DNA of 40,806 nucleotides from Clostridiaceae bacterium (GTDB lineage Bacteria; Bacillota; Clostridia; Oscillospirales; Acutalibacteraceae): the NCBI GenBank assembly GCA_016282855.1, contig JAEELT010000001.1, positions 1-40,806 on the forward strand, read 5' to 3'. The notes under the pieces were generated by a model. That model was not told where the DNA came from, made no database searches, and saw only the letters and a list, made by a program, of their open reading frames with translations. A program made the position numbers and the translations under genes. Position 1 is the first letter of the stretch, and every line of letters starts with the position of its first letter. This document shows, piece after piece, positions 17,758 through 26,286 of this stretch.

Positions 17758-19487
17758 AAAATAAAACAACTCTCCTAAAAGTACTCTCATCAATGAAAAA
17801 CTGCAGACTTCAGATTGCAGTTTCACTGCTATGCTCGGTTATTTCGGTATTATGTGCTCTGTATATTCCCGTCACAGCCGGAAAAGCCATTGATTTGCTG
17901 GTTTACAGCAAACCGGTTGATTTTACACAAATAAAAAAATATATTATTGTCATTGTCTGTCTTGCCGCAGCGGCCGGGCTGCTTCAGTGGATAATAAACG
18001 CCATCAACAACCGGGTTGCTTATATAACCGTGCGAGACCTCAGGAACAAGGCTGTTTCTAAAATCTGCGTTCTGCCCGTATCATATATTGACGGGGCTTC
18101 TGCGGGCGATATTGTCAGCAGAGTTATATCCGATGCAGATCAGCTTTCTGACGGTCTCATTATGGGCTTTTCACAGCTGTTCACCGGCATTTTCACCGCT
18201 GTTTGTACTCTTGTTTTCATGGTAAGGATAAATGTTACTATTGCTCTTGCAGTTGTTATACTTACCCCTCTCTCTCTGCTGATAGCAAGGTTTATTGCTT
18301 TCAGAACTCACTCAATGTTCAGAGCTCAGAGCGAATCGAGAGGAAAGCAAACCGCAATCATAGATGAATCAATCACCAACAGAAAAGTTATCAGCGCTTA
18401 CTCAGCGGAAGATAAATTCATCTCGGATTTTGACGAACTTAACGATGAATTCGCTGAGAATTCACTTAAAGCTGTTTTCTTTTCTTCAATTACAAACCCG
18501 TCAACGAGATTCGTAAACAATATGATTTACGCAGTTGTCGCGCTGACAGGAGCTCTCGGCTGTCTGACGGGAAATATAACGGTTGGCAGTCTTTCGGTTT
18601 TCCTTTCTTACGCCGGTCAGTACGCAAAACCATTCAATGAGATTTCAGGTGTGATTGCCGAGTTTCAGAATGCCCTTGCCTGCGCTGAGAGGCTGTTTGA
18701 AATAATAGAAGCCCGGCCCGATACTCCTGACCGGGAAAACGCAGCAGAGCTTATTCACGCCGAAGGCAATATTAAAGCTGAAAATGTATGCTTTTCTTAT
18801 GTGCCCGGAAGCAAGCTGATTGAAAACCTGAATATCAGTGTCAAACAAGGAGAGCAGATTGCAATAGTTGGCCCTACGGGCTGCGGTAAAACCACAATTA
18901 TTAACCTGCTGATGCGTTTTTATGATGTGCAAAGCGGCAGAATTACTCTTGACGGGCTCGATATCAAAGATATAAAACGCAAATCACTGAGAAGCAATTA
19001 CGGCATGGTCCTTCAGGAAACCTGGATTAAAACAGGAACTGTCAGAGATAATATAGCAATCGGGAAGCCCAACGCGACTGACGAGGAAATAATACTCGCG
19101 GCAAAATCCGCTCACGCTCATTCATTCATAATGAAACTTCCCGACGGTTACAATACAGTTATTTCCGATGACACCGGCGGGCTTTCTCAGGGTCAGAAGC
19201 AGCTGCTCTGCATAGCAAGAGTGCTTCTCTCGCTTCCGGAAATCATTATTCTCGATGAAGCAACATCATCAATTGACACAAGAACAGAACTGAAAATAAG
19301 AAAGGCATTCAAAAAGCTGACTGACGGCAAGACCAGTTTTATAGTAGCCCACCGGCTTTCAACAGTTAAAAATTCAGATCTGATTCTTGTTATGAAAGAC
19401 GGAAACATAATTGAGCAGGGTTCACATGATGAGCTTATGAAAAGACACGGGTTTTACGAGGAGCTCTACTCATCAAGAGTATACTGA
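17754..19487 (+). CDS. ABC transporter permease/ATP-binding protein (exporter half)
   Basis: Walker A 'GPTGCGKTT'; 'LSQGQKQLL'; Walker B 'IILDEATSSIDT'; H-loop 'VAHRLST'; 4-nt overlap with the preceding gene. Confidence 0.95.
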   Translation: MKNKTTLLKVLSSMKNCRLQIAVSLLCSVISVLCALYIPVTAGKAIDLLVYSKPVDFTQIKKYIIVIVCLAAAAGLLQWIINAINNRVAYITVRDLRNKAVSKICVLPVSYIDGASAGDIVSRVISDADQLSDGLIMGFSQLFTGIFTAVCTLVFMVRINVTIALAVVILTPLSLLIARFIAFRTHSMFRAQSESRGKQTAIIDESITNRKVISAYSAEDKFISDFDELNDEFAENSLKAVFFSSITNPSTRFVNNMIYAVVALTGALGCLTGNITVGSLSVFLSYAGQYAKPFNEISGVIAEFQNALACAERLFEIIEARPDTPDRENAAELIHAEGNIKAENVCFSYVPGSKLIENLNISVKQGEQIAIVGPTGCGKTTIINLLMRFYDVQSGRITLDGLDIKDIKRKSLRSNYGMVLQETWIKTGTVRDNIAIGKPNATDEEIILAAKSAHAHSFIMKLPDGYNTVISDDTGGLSQGQKQLLCIARVLLSLPEIIILDEATSSIDTRTELKIRKAFKKLTDGKTSFIVAHRLSTVKNSDLILVMKDGNIIEQGSHDELMKRHGFYEELYSSRVY

Positions 19488-19496
19488 TTCACAAGG

Positions 19497-19527
19497 CGGC
19501 GTAAAGAGCTGTTTACGCCGCTTTTTC
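19497..19527 (+). terminator. Intrinsic terminator after the ABC exporter
   Basis: GCGGCGTAAA gagctg TTTACGCCGC TTTTT. Confidence 0.9.
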
Positions 19528-19602
19528 ATATCTCTTTGGATTGACAAATGAGCCCCCGACGTATATAATTATTTTATTATTATTTAAAAAGGAGCTGATT
19601 CA

Positions 19603-21537
19603 GTGGGATACACAATCGGACAAAAGCTCATTAAAGCGCACCTGATTGAGGGAGAAATGACACCCGGCACGGAAATAGGTATCAGAATTGACCAGACCCT
19701 CACTCAGGATGCAACAGGCACTATGGCATATCTCGAGTTTGAAGCTATGGGAATAGACAGGGTAAAAACCGAGCTGTCTGTTGCTTATATCGACCATAAC
19801 ACTCTTCAAACCGGATTTGAAAACGCCGATGACCACAGGTTTATCCAGTCCGTAGCCAAAAAGCGCGGTCTTCTCTATTCGAAGCCCGGAAACGGAATAT
19901 GTCACCAGGTTCACCTCGAGCGTTTCGGCAAGCCGGGTAAAACGCTCATCGGTTCCGACTCTCACACTCCCACAGGAGGCGGCATTGGAATGCTTGCAAT
20001 CGGAGCCGGCGGCCTCGATGTTGCCGTTGCGATGGGCGGGGGCACATATTACACCACAATGCCGAAAATGACACTTGTAAGACTCAGCGGCAAGCTTTCG
20101 CCATGGGTAAGCGCAAAAGATGTTATTCTCGATGTGCTGCGCATTATGAGTGTTAAAGGCGGAGTAGGCAAGATTATCGAATACGGCGGAGAAGGCGTAA
20201 AGACCTTATCAGTACCCGAAAGAGCTACAATTACTAATATGGGTGCCGAGCTCGGAGCCACAACATCTGTCTTCCCATCAGATGAGATTACAAAAGAGTT
20301 CCTCAGGGCGCAGGGCCGCGAAAACGATTGGACAGAGCTCAGCAGCGATGCCGACGCGGAATATGATGAAATTATCGATATTGACTTATCGTCCCTGGCT
20401 CCCCTTGCGGCAATGCCTCACATGCCCGATAATGTAAAAACAGTCGAAGAAATCGGTAAGATTAAAATCAACCAGGTCTGCATAGGATCCTGCACAAATT
20501 CTTCACTCTCCGATATGATGAAGGTTGCCGCTATTCTCAAGGGCAAAAAGGTTGCGCCGAATGTGAGCCTGACAATATCACCGGGTTCAATGCAGGTGCT
20601 CAATATGCTTTCACTCAACGGAGCGCTTTCCGATATTATTTCATCCGGAGCCCGTCTTCTTGAATGCGCATGCGGCCCCTGTATCGGTATGGGTCAGTCT
20701 CCCAATTCAGCCGGCATCTCGCTCAGAACATTCAACAGAAACTTCGAAGGAAGATCCGGAACGGCAGACGCCGGCATTTACCTCGTAAGCCCCGAAGTAG
20801 CCGCCGCTTCAGCGCTGACCGGCGTACTCACCGACCCGAGGACACTCGGAGAGATGCCTGCAATAACCTTACCCGGCAGCTTCATAATCAACGATAACAT
20901 GATTGAAAAGCCCGCATCTCCCGACGAAGCGGACAGCGTTGAAATACTCTACGGCCCCAACATCAAGCCTTTCCCCTCAAGTACAGATCTGCCCGAAAGC
21001 ATTACCGCAAAAGCCGTGCTCAAGGTCGGGGATAATATCACCACAGACCATATTATGCCTGCAGGAGCAAAAATACTCCCCTATCGTTCCAATATACCTT
21101 ATCTTTCCAATTTCTGTTTCAGACAGTGCGATGAGAAATTTGCGGAGCATTGCAAAGAAGCCGGCAGCGGAATAATAATAGGAGGCTCCAACTACGGTCA
21201 GGGTTCATCAAGAGAGCATGCGGCTCTTGTTCCTCTTTATCTCGGAATCAGGGCAGTCATCACAAAGTCGTTTGCAAGAATTCATCTTGCTAATCTGATT
21301 AACGCCGGAATTATGCCTTTCACTTTTGCAAACCCCGATGACTATGACCGTATTGACACAAATGATGAGCTTGCGCTTGATGGAATAAGAGAAAAAATTA
21401 TTTCCGGCTCGGCCGTAACCCTCAAAAACATAACCAAAGGCGAAGAATATGCTTTGCTCAGCAATTATTCCGAAAGGCAGAAAGCTATGATTCTCGCAGG
21501 CGGTTTACTTAATTATACAAAGAACAACGCAAAGTGA
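19603..21537 (+). CDS. Aconitate hydratase (monomeric, short aconitase/homoaconitase-type)
   Basis: GTG start; 'IGSDSHTPTGGGIGMLAIGAGGLDVA', 'GSCTNSSLSDM', 'ACGPCIGMGQSP', 'GGSNYGQGSSREHAAL'. Confidence 0.95.
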   Translation: MGYTIGQKLIKAHLIEGEMTPGTEIGIRIDQTLTQDATGTMAYLEFEAMGIDRVKTELSVAYIDHNTLQTGFENADDHRFIQSVAKKRGLLYSKPGNGICHQVHLERFGKPGKTLIGSDSHTPTGGGIGMLAIGAGGLDVAVAMGGGTYYTTMPKMTLVRLSGKLSPWVSAKDVILDVLRIMSVKGGVGKIIEYGGEGVKTLSVPERATITNMGAELGATTSVFPSDEITKEFLRAQGRENDWTELSSDADAEYDEIIDIDLSSLAPLAAMPHMPDNVKTVEEIGKIKINQVCIGSCTNSSLSDMMKVAAILKGKKVAPNVSLTISPGSMQVLNMLSLNGALSDIISSGARLLECACGPCIGMGQSPNSAGISLRTFNRNFEGRSGTADAGIYLVSPEVAAASALTGVLTDPRTLGEMPAITLPGSFIINDNMIEKPASPDEADSVEILYGPNIKPFPSSTDLPESITAKAVLKVGDNITTDHIMPAGAKILPYRSNIPYLSNFCFRQCDEKFAEHCKEAGSGIIIGGSNYGQGSSREHAALVPLYLGIRAVITKSFARIHLANLINAGIMPFTFANPDDYDRIDTNDELALDGIREKIISGSAVTLKNITKGEEYALLSNYSERQKAMILAGGLLNYTKNNAK

Positions 21538-21548
21538 GGTATAAATAA

Positions 21549-22712
21549 ATGACAGAAGCTCAAGTTAAAGCTGCGGTAGAAAAATTCGAACAGCTTGTTA
21601 GAGAACAAAACGAAAGAAGCGAAAATATCAAAAAGCAGGGCGATTTTATTGACTATAACGCTCTTGACAAAATAACCATCGGAGTATGCGGCGGCGACGG
21701 CATAGGTCCCATAATCACACACGAAGCCGCAAGGGTACTCGCTTTTCTGCTTAAAAAGGATGTTGACAGCGGCAAAATCGAGTTCAGAGACATTGACGGG
21801 CTCACTATTGAAAACAGAGTTGCCGCCAACAAAGCGATTCCCGATGATGTGCTTGAAGAGCTTAAAAAATGTCCGGTTATCCTCAAAGGTCCCACAACCA
21901 CTCCCCAGGCAGGAGATCCATGGCCCAACATTGAGAGCGCTAATGTCGCTATGAGAAAAGCTCTCGATCTTTTCGCCAATGTAAGACCCGTTAAAGTACC
22001 CGAAGAGGGAATTGACTGGACTTTCTTTAGAGAGAACACCGAAGGAGCTTACGCAGTAGGTTCAAAAGGTATCAACATAACCGATGATCTTGCAATGGAT
22101 TTCGTTGTCACAACTACAGAAGGATCTGAAAGAATCGCAAGACTCGCTTATGAATATGCCAGAAAAAATAAAAAAGACAGGGTATCAATAATTCAAAAAG
22201 CAAACATAATCAAAACAACCGACGGCAAATTCCTCAACATAGCAAAGAACATCGGAAAAGATTACCCCGAAATAACAACAGACGAGTGGTACATTGACAT
22301 TACCACCGCGAAGCTCATTGACAAAAAACGCAGAACTGATTTCAAAGTATTTGTTCTTCCGAATCTCTACGGCGATATAATCACCGACGAAGCTGCTGAG
22401 TTTATGGGCGGTGTCGGCACTGCCGGCAGCGCTAACATCGGCAAGAAGTATGCAATGTTTGAAGCTATTCACGGCTCTGCGCCCAGGATGATAAAAGAAG
22501 GCAGAGGCAAATACGCAGACCCCTGCTCTATGCTCAGGGCTTCTGTTATGCTCCTTTCTCATATCGGCAGGCAGGATGAAGCAGACAAGCTTGAAAGAGC
22601 GCTTGACATTTGCATGTATGAGGAAAAGAAAATCGGCATAACCGGCAGGGATGACGGCTGCACCTGCGAAGAGTTCGGAAATTATGTAATGGAAACTCTT
22701 GAAACATTATAA
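21549..22712 (+). CDS. Isocitrate/isopropylmalate dehydrogenase family protein, probable isocitrate dehydrogenase
   Basis: 'GDGIGPIITHEAARVL', 'FRENTEGAYAVGSKGI', 'NLYGDIITDEAAEFMGGVGTAGSANIG', 'FEAIHGSAP'; immediately downstream of aconitase. Confidence 0.9.
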   Translation: MTEAQVKAAVEKFEQLVREQNERSENIKKQGDFIDYNALDKITIGVCGGDGIGPIITHEAARVLAFLLKKDVDSGKIEFRDIDGLTIENRVAANKAIPDDVLEELKKCPVILKGPTTTPQAGDPWPNIESANVAMRKALDLFANVRPVKVPEEGIDWTFFRENTEGAYAVGSKGINITDDLAMDFVVTTTEGSERIARLAYEYARKNKKDRVSIIQKANIIKTTDGKFLNIAKNIGKDYPEITTDEWYIDITTAKLIDKKRRTDFKVFVLPNLYGDIITDEAAEFMGGVGTAGSANIGKKYAMFEAIHGSAPRMIKEGRGKYADPCSMLRASVMLLSHIGRQDEADKLERALDICMYEEKKIGITGRDDGCTCEEFGNYVMETLETL

Positions 22713-22723
22713 GGAGAATTGAA

Positions 22724-24424
22724 ATGAAAAAAACAATTACTCTGACATGTGCGCTTATTGTTGCGCTCCTGTTTGTAACCAACGCTTTCGCCGAAGGTCT
22801 TCCTTCAAGGTACAGCTCTGTTGAGCAGGGTTATGTCACATCCGTAAAGGATCAGGAATATTCCGGAGCCTGTGAAGCCTTTTCAGCAATCAGCTGTATA
22901 GAGAGTGATTATATAATCAAAGGCTACGGTACAGTTGAAGATACTGATTTTTCCGAAACATATCTTTACTGGAACGCGAACATGCTTTACACCGATGATG
23001 AAGATTCCCGCATATACGGAGACGGAGTATATTTCGGTGATGACTATACTTTTTATGACTATTACAACAAAGGTCTTCAAAATAATGACCTTTTCTCAGT
23101 GCTTAAGACAGATTCCGCCATCGCTTACGAAAACGATTTTCCGTTTGACTCATTAAGAGAGGACAATCTCGATTACTATTCATCCGATAAAAGATTCGCA
23201 AGCGGCTGCAATGTAAGAGCAGATGAAGTTGTATATTTTGCAAGAGAAGACTTCGACTCCATCAAGCAGTGGATAATTGACCACGGCTCCGTATGCGTTA
23301 ATTTCTTCTCCGGGGAATACAGCAAAATTGACGGCAACACTGTTGCAACAGAAATCCTCGACCCAATGCCCAACCACAGCGTTGCAATAGTGGGCTGGGA
23401 TGATGATATAAGAACAAGCAGGGATTTCGCTTTTAAAGAAAAAAGAGGCGCCTGGCTTTGTAAAAACAGCTGGAGCGAATACTGGGGCGATAACGGATAT
23501 TTCTGGCTTCCTTACTCAAACAGTTCAATCGATGAAATGATCGGTATATCAATTGTAGTTGACGAAAGCTGCACAGATAAATACACATATAACGGCTATA
23601 CCCTTTATTCATTACTTGATGCTGAATCTGTCGCAAATTATTTCACTGCCGATTACAGCGGAACCGTCAGTCAGTTCTCCGCCATATGCGTTGAAGACTC
23701 CGACATCACAATAACCGCTTATGAGGATAACGGCGACAAGATTCCCGACTCCGGCAAAAAGCTTGCAAGCGTTACCGCGCATGCCGAAAAATTCGGATAC
23801 TATACATTTGATCTGGACACTCCGTTTTATATAAACGAAAACGAATCATTCTGGCTGGTTGCCGAATACTCAGAGTATCCCTTACTCGAGCTTGAATTAG
23901 GCGAATACACTTTCGGTAAAGAAAATGAATCTTATTATTATTATGAAGGCGAATGGTATGATTCGGCAGAAAACCCCAATTATGCAAACGCCGCCGTTGA
24001 CGCAATTATAACAGGCGAGCACGAATACGGTGAGCCCGTTACCGTAGAAGCCACTTGCGAACAGAACGGTTTTGAACTGACCACATGCGAAAAATGCGGC
24101 AAATCAACAAGAACCGAAACTCCGGCAAAAGGCCACGATTACGGCGAATGGGAAACAGCCATTCCCGCTGCGGGAGATCAGCCCGCACTGCTCGCAAGAG
24201 AATGCTCCGTTTGTGAAAAAACCGAACTAATGGTTGTCTACAGTGACGGAACCGAAGAGATAATTGATAATATAGACCAGTATTATCTTATAGTATCGGA
24301 AAATGATTCAGGCTTTAACATTTACAGATCTCTGACTGAAAACATAAACAGTTTTAATATTTTTACCGAAGCAGTAAGAGGAACGGCAGTCAAGACAATA
24401 CTTGAATTGGCAGAAGCAATTTAA
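22724..24424 (+). CDS. Secreted C1A (papain-like) cysteine protease with a C-terminal cysteine-pair region
   Basis: Signal peptide; 'VTSVKDQEYSGACEAFSAISCIES' (Q, C), 'PNHSVAIVGWDDD' (H), 'WLCKNSWSEYWGDNGYFWLPY' (N); C-terminal 'TTCEKCGKSTRT...RECSVCEKTE'. Confidence 0.87.
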   Translation: MKKTITLTCALIVALLFVTNAFAEGLPSRYSSVEQGYVTSVKDQEYSGACEAFSAISCIESDYIIKGYGTVEDTDFSETYLYWNANMLYTDDEDSRIYGDGVYFGDDYTFYDYYNKGLQNNDLFSVLKTDSAIAYENDFPFDSLREDNLDYYSSDKRFASGCNVRADEVVYFAREDFDSIKQWIIDHGSVCVNFFSGEYSKIDGNTVATEILDPMPNHSVAIVGWDDDIRTSRDFAFKEKRGAWLCKNSWSEYWGDNGYFWLPYSNSSIDEMIGISIVVDESCTDKYTYNGYTLYSLLDAESVANYFTADYSGTVSQFSAICVEDSDITITAYEDNGDKIPDSGKKLASVTAHAEKFGYYTFDLDTPFYINENESFWLVAEYSEYPLLELELGEYTFGKENESYYYYEGEWYDSAENPNYANAAVDAIITGEHEYGEPVTVEATCEQNGFELTTCEKCGKSTRTETPAKGHDYGEWETAIPAAGDQPALLARECSVCEKTELMVVYSDGTEEIIDNIDQYYLIVSENDSGFNIYRSLTENINSFNIFTEAVRGTAVKTILELAEAI

Positions 24425-24438
24425 ATTTTTAAGACCAA

Positions 24439-24472
24439 AATCCGGCAGTATATTTTAACTGCCGGATTTTTT
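24439..24472 (+). terminator. Intrinsic terminator after the protease gene
   Basis: TCCGGCAGT / ACTGCCGGA stem followed by TTTTTT. Confidence 0.9.
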
Positions 24473-24570
24473 GTCATATTTTTATAAAATTTATATTGAT
24501 TACTTGATTTAATAAACTGTAAGTGATAGATTATAGTTATTATATATACCGGAGAAAGGAGTGAAATGAT

Positions 24571-25398
24571 TTGAGCAAAAAGCGAAGGATAATCAGCATT
24601 ATCCTGTTTGTGCTGATTGTAGCCACGCTTGTTACCGGAATCATTCTGACATCCGACCCGTCCGCCGAAAAAGAACCGATTAAAGAAGCAATGAAGGATG
24701 CCGTACTTCACGAATCGGATAAAATCAGTCTATTCGGTATAATACAGGTGAATCCCGGGCTTATTTCCGCTTTAATCGTTAATGGTGTGCTGATTCTCGG
24801 TGCATTGCTGCTGCGAATATTTGTTATACCGAAGTTTTCAATGAATCCGGGAAAGCTCCAATATGTAATTGAGCAGATAACAGGGCTTTTTGCCGGTGTT
24901 TCAAAAACAAACAGTCCGGACAGGCCGGTGTTTATCGGAGGATATATATTTGCCGCGGGCACATATATATTTATGAGCACAATGTTTGAGCTGCTCGGCA
25001 TTCAGGCAGTAACGGTAAACGGACATTCTGTTTCTCTGCCCGCTCCGCTCGCTGACATCAACGGAGCTATTGCAATGGGCTTAATGTCATACGGCGTAAT
25101 TCTTTTCGGCGGGCTGATATGCAACGGTCCTAAAGGTATGCTTCACGCGCTCAAGGATTTCTCACTGCCGATTTCAATGAGCTTCAGGCTTTTCGGCGCA
25201 TTGCTTTCCGGAGCGCTTGTAACCGAGCTTGTTTATTATTACGCTCTTACCAGCTATGTGCTACCTGTAATTGTCGGAATATTGTTCACAATACTTCACG
25301 CATTTATTCAGTCCTATGTTCTGATAACGCTTGTTTCCATATTCTACGGTGAATCAACCGAAAAAAAAGAAAAAGAAAAGAGGAAAAACCATGAATAA
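24571..25398 (+). CDS. atpB: F1Fo ATP synthase subunit a
   Basis: TTG start after a GGAG-type RBS; 'SLPISMSFRLFGALLSGALVTELVYYY' contains the essential Arg; 'ILHAFIQSYVLITLVSIFY'. Confidence 0.92.
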   Translation: MSKKRRIISIILFVLIVATLVTGIILTSDPSAEKEPIKEAMKDAVLHESDKISLFGIIQVNPGLISALIVNGVLILGALLLRIFVIPKFSMNPGKLQYVIEQITGLFAGVSKTNSPDRPVFIGGYIFAAGTYIFMSTMFELLGIQAVTVNGHSVSLPAPLADINGAIAMGLMSYGVILFGGLICNGPKGMLHALKDFSLPISMSFRLFGALLSGALVTELVYYYALTSYVLPVIVGILFTILHAFIQSYVLITLVSIFYGESTEKKEKEKRKNHE

Positions 25399-25777
25399 AA
25401 AATTTAAAATCATTATCTCTGTTCTTACGCTCACTATTCTTATCCTTGCAATTTCAATTCCCGCCCTCGCTGCTGTAGACGATGATATCACAGAGAACGC
25501 TCAGCTCGTTGCTCAGCAGGAAGAAGACGCTGAGACTGAATCCGATAACAGCACTGTAAAATACAAAGCCTTATCCGCTGCGATCCTCGTAGCAATTGCG
25601 TCAACGGCCGGTGCCATTTCAATGGGTATTGCGGTTAAATCCGCATCGGACGGTATTTCCCGCCAGCCCGAAGCCGCAGGCAGCATCAGAACAAACACGA
25701 TGCTCGGTCTTGTTTTCATTGAAACAGCCATTATTTACGCGCTTATCGTTGCAATCATTATTATCTTCGTGCTTTAA
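25391..25777 (+). CDS. atpE: F1Fo ATP synthase subunit c with N-terminal signal-like/acidic extension
   Basis: ATG 25391 (ORF-track start 25331 lies inside atpB); 'SRQPEAAGSIRTNTMLGLVFIETAIIYALIVAIIIIF' includes the RQPE loop and carboxylate helix. Confidence 0.92.
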   Translation: MNKKFKIIISVLTLTILILAISIPALAAVDDDITENAQLVAQQEEDAETESDNSTVKYKALSAAILVAIASTAGAISMGIAVKSASDGISRQPEAAGSIRTNTMLGLVFIETAIIYALIVAIIIIFVL

Positions 25778-25792
25778 ACGGAGGGATTTTAA

Positions 25793-26281
25793 ATGCCACT
25801 CAATATTGATATTCAGCAGATTCTGCTGCATATGCTGAATTTTACCATCCTGTTTTTCGCTCTTTATTTTCTGCTGTATAAACCCATAAGGAATTTCAAC
25901 AGCAAAAGAGATAAATACTTTAAAGAGATGGAAAAAAAGACCGGCGGTGCAATGGAAGAAGCAAACAAAATAAAAAAAGAGTATGAAGAAAAAATTGCCG
26001 CTGTCGGCGATGAAGCTGAGAAAATAATCGCCGCAGCCGAGGAACAGGCATCGAAAAAATCAGACATGATTATTTCGAACGCCAAGCAGGAGGCTAACTC
26101 AATCATACTCAAAGCAAAAACGCGCGCCAATAAAGAAAAATCTGCAATTCTATCCTCCGCAAACAAAGAAATCAGGGAGCTTGCCGAGCAGGCAGCTGAA
26201 AAAATCGTTATTGAAGGTACGCTTGAGTCCTACGAAAGCTTCCTTGAAGCGGTTGAAAATACAAATGAAGAAAAGAACTGA
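25793..26281 (+). CDS. atpF: F1Fo ATP synthase subunit b
   Basis: One N-terminal TM, then a long charged coiled coil; position between c and alpha. Confidence 0.92.
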   Translation: MPLNIDIQQILLHMLNFTILFFALYFLLYKPIRNFNSKRDKYFKEMEKKTGGAMEEANKIKKEYEEKIAAVGDEAEKIIAAAEEQASKKSDMIISNAKQEANSIILKAKTRANKEKSAILSSANKEIRELAEQAAEKIVIEGTLESYESFLEAVENTNEEKN

Positions 26282-26286
26282 TTAAA

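Noticed and set aside
25331-25390. ORF-track start of the c subunit at 25331
   Set aside because: Lies inside the atpB coding region; the ATG at 25391 has a good RBS and gives a signal-like N-terminus.
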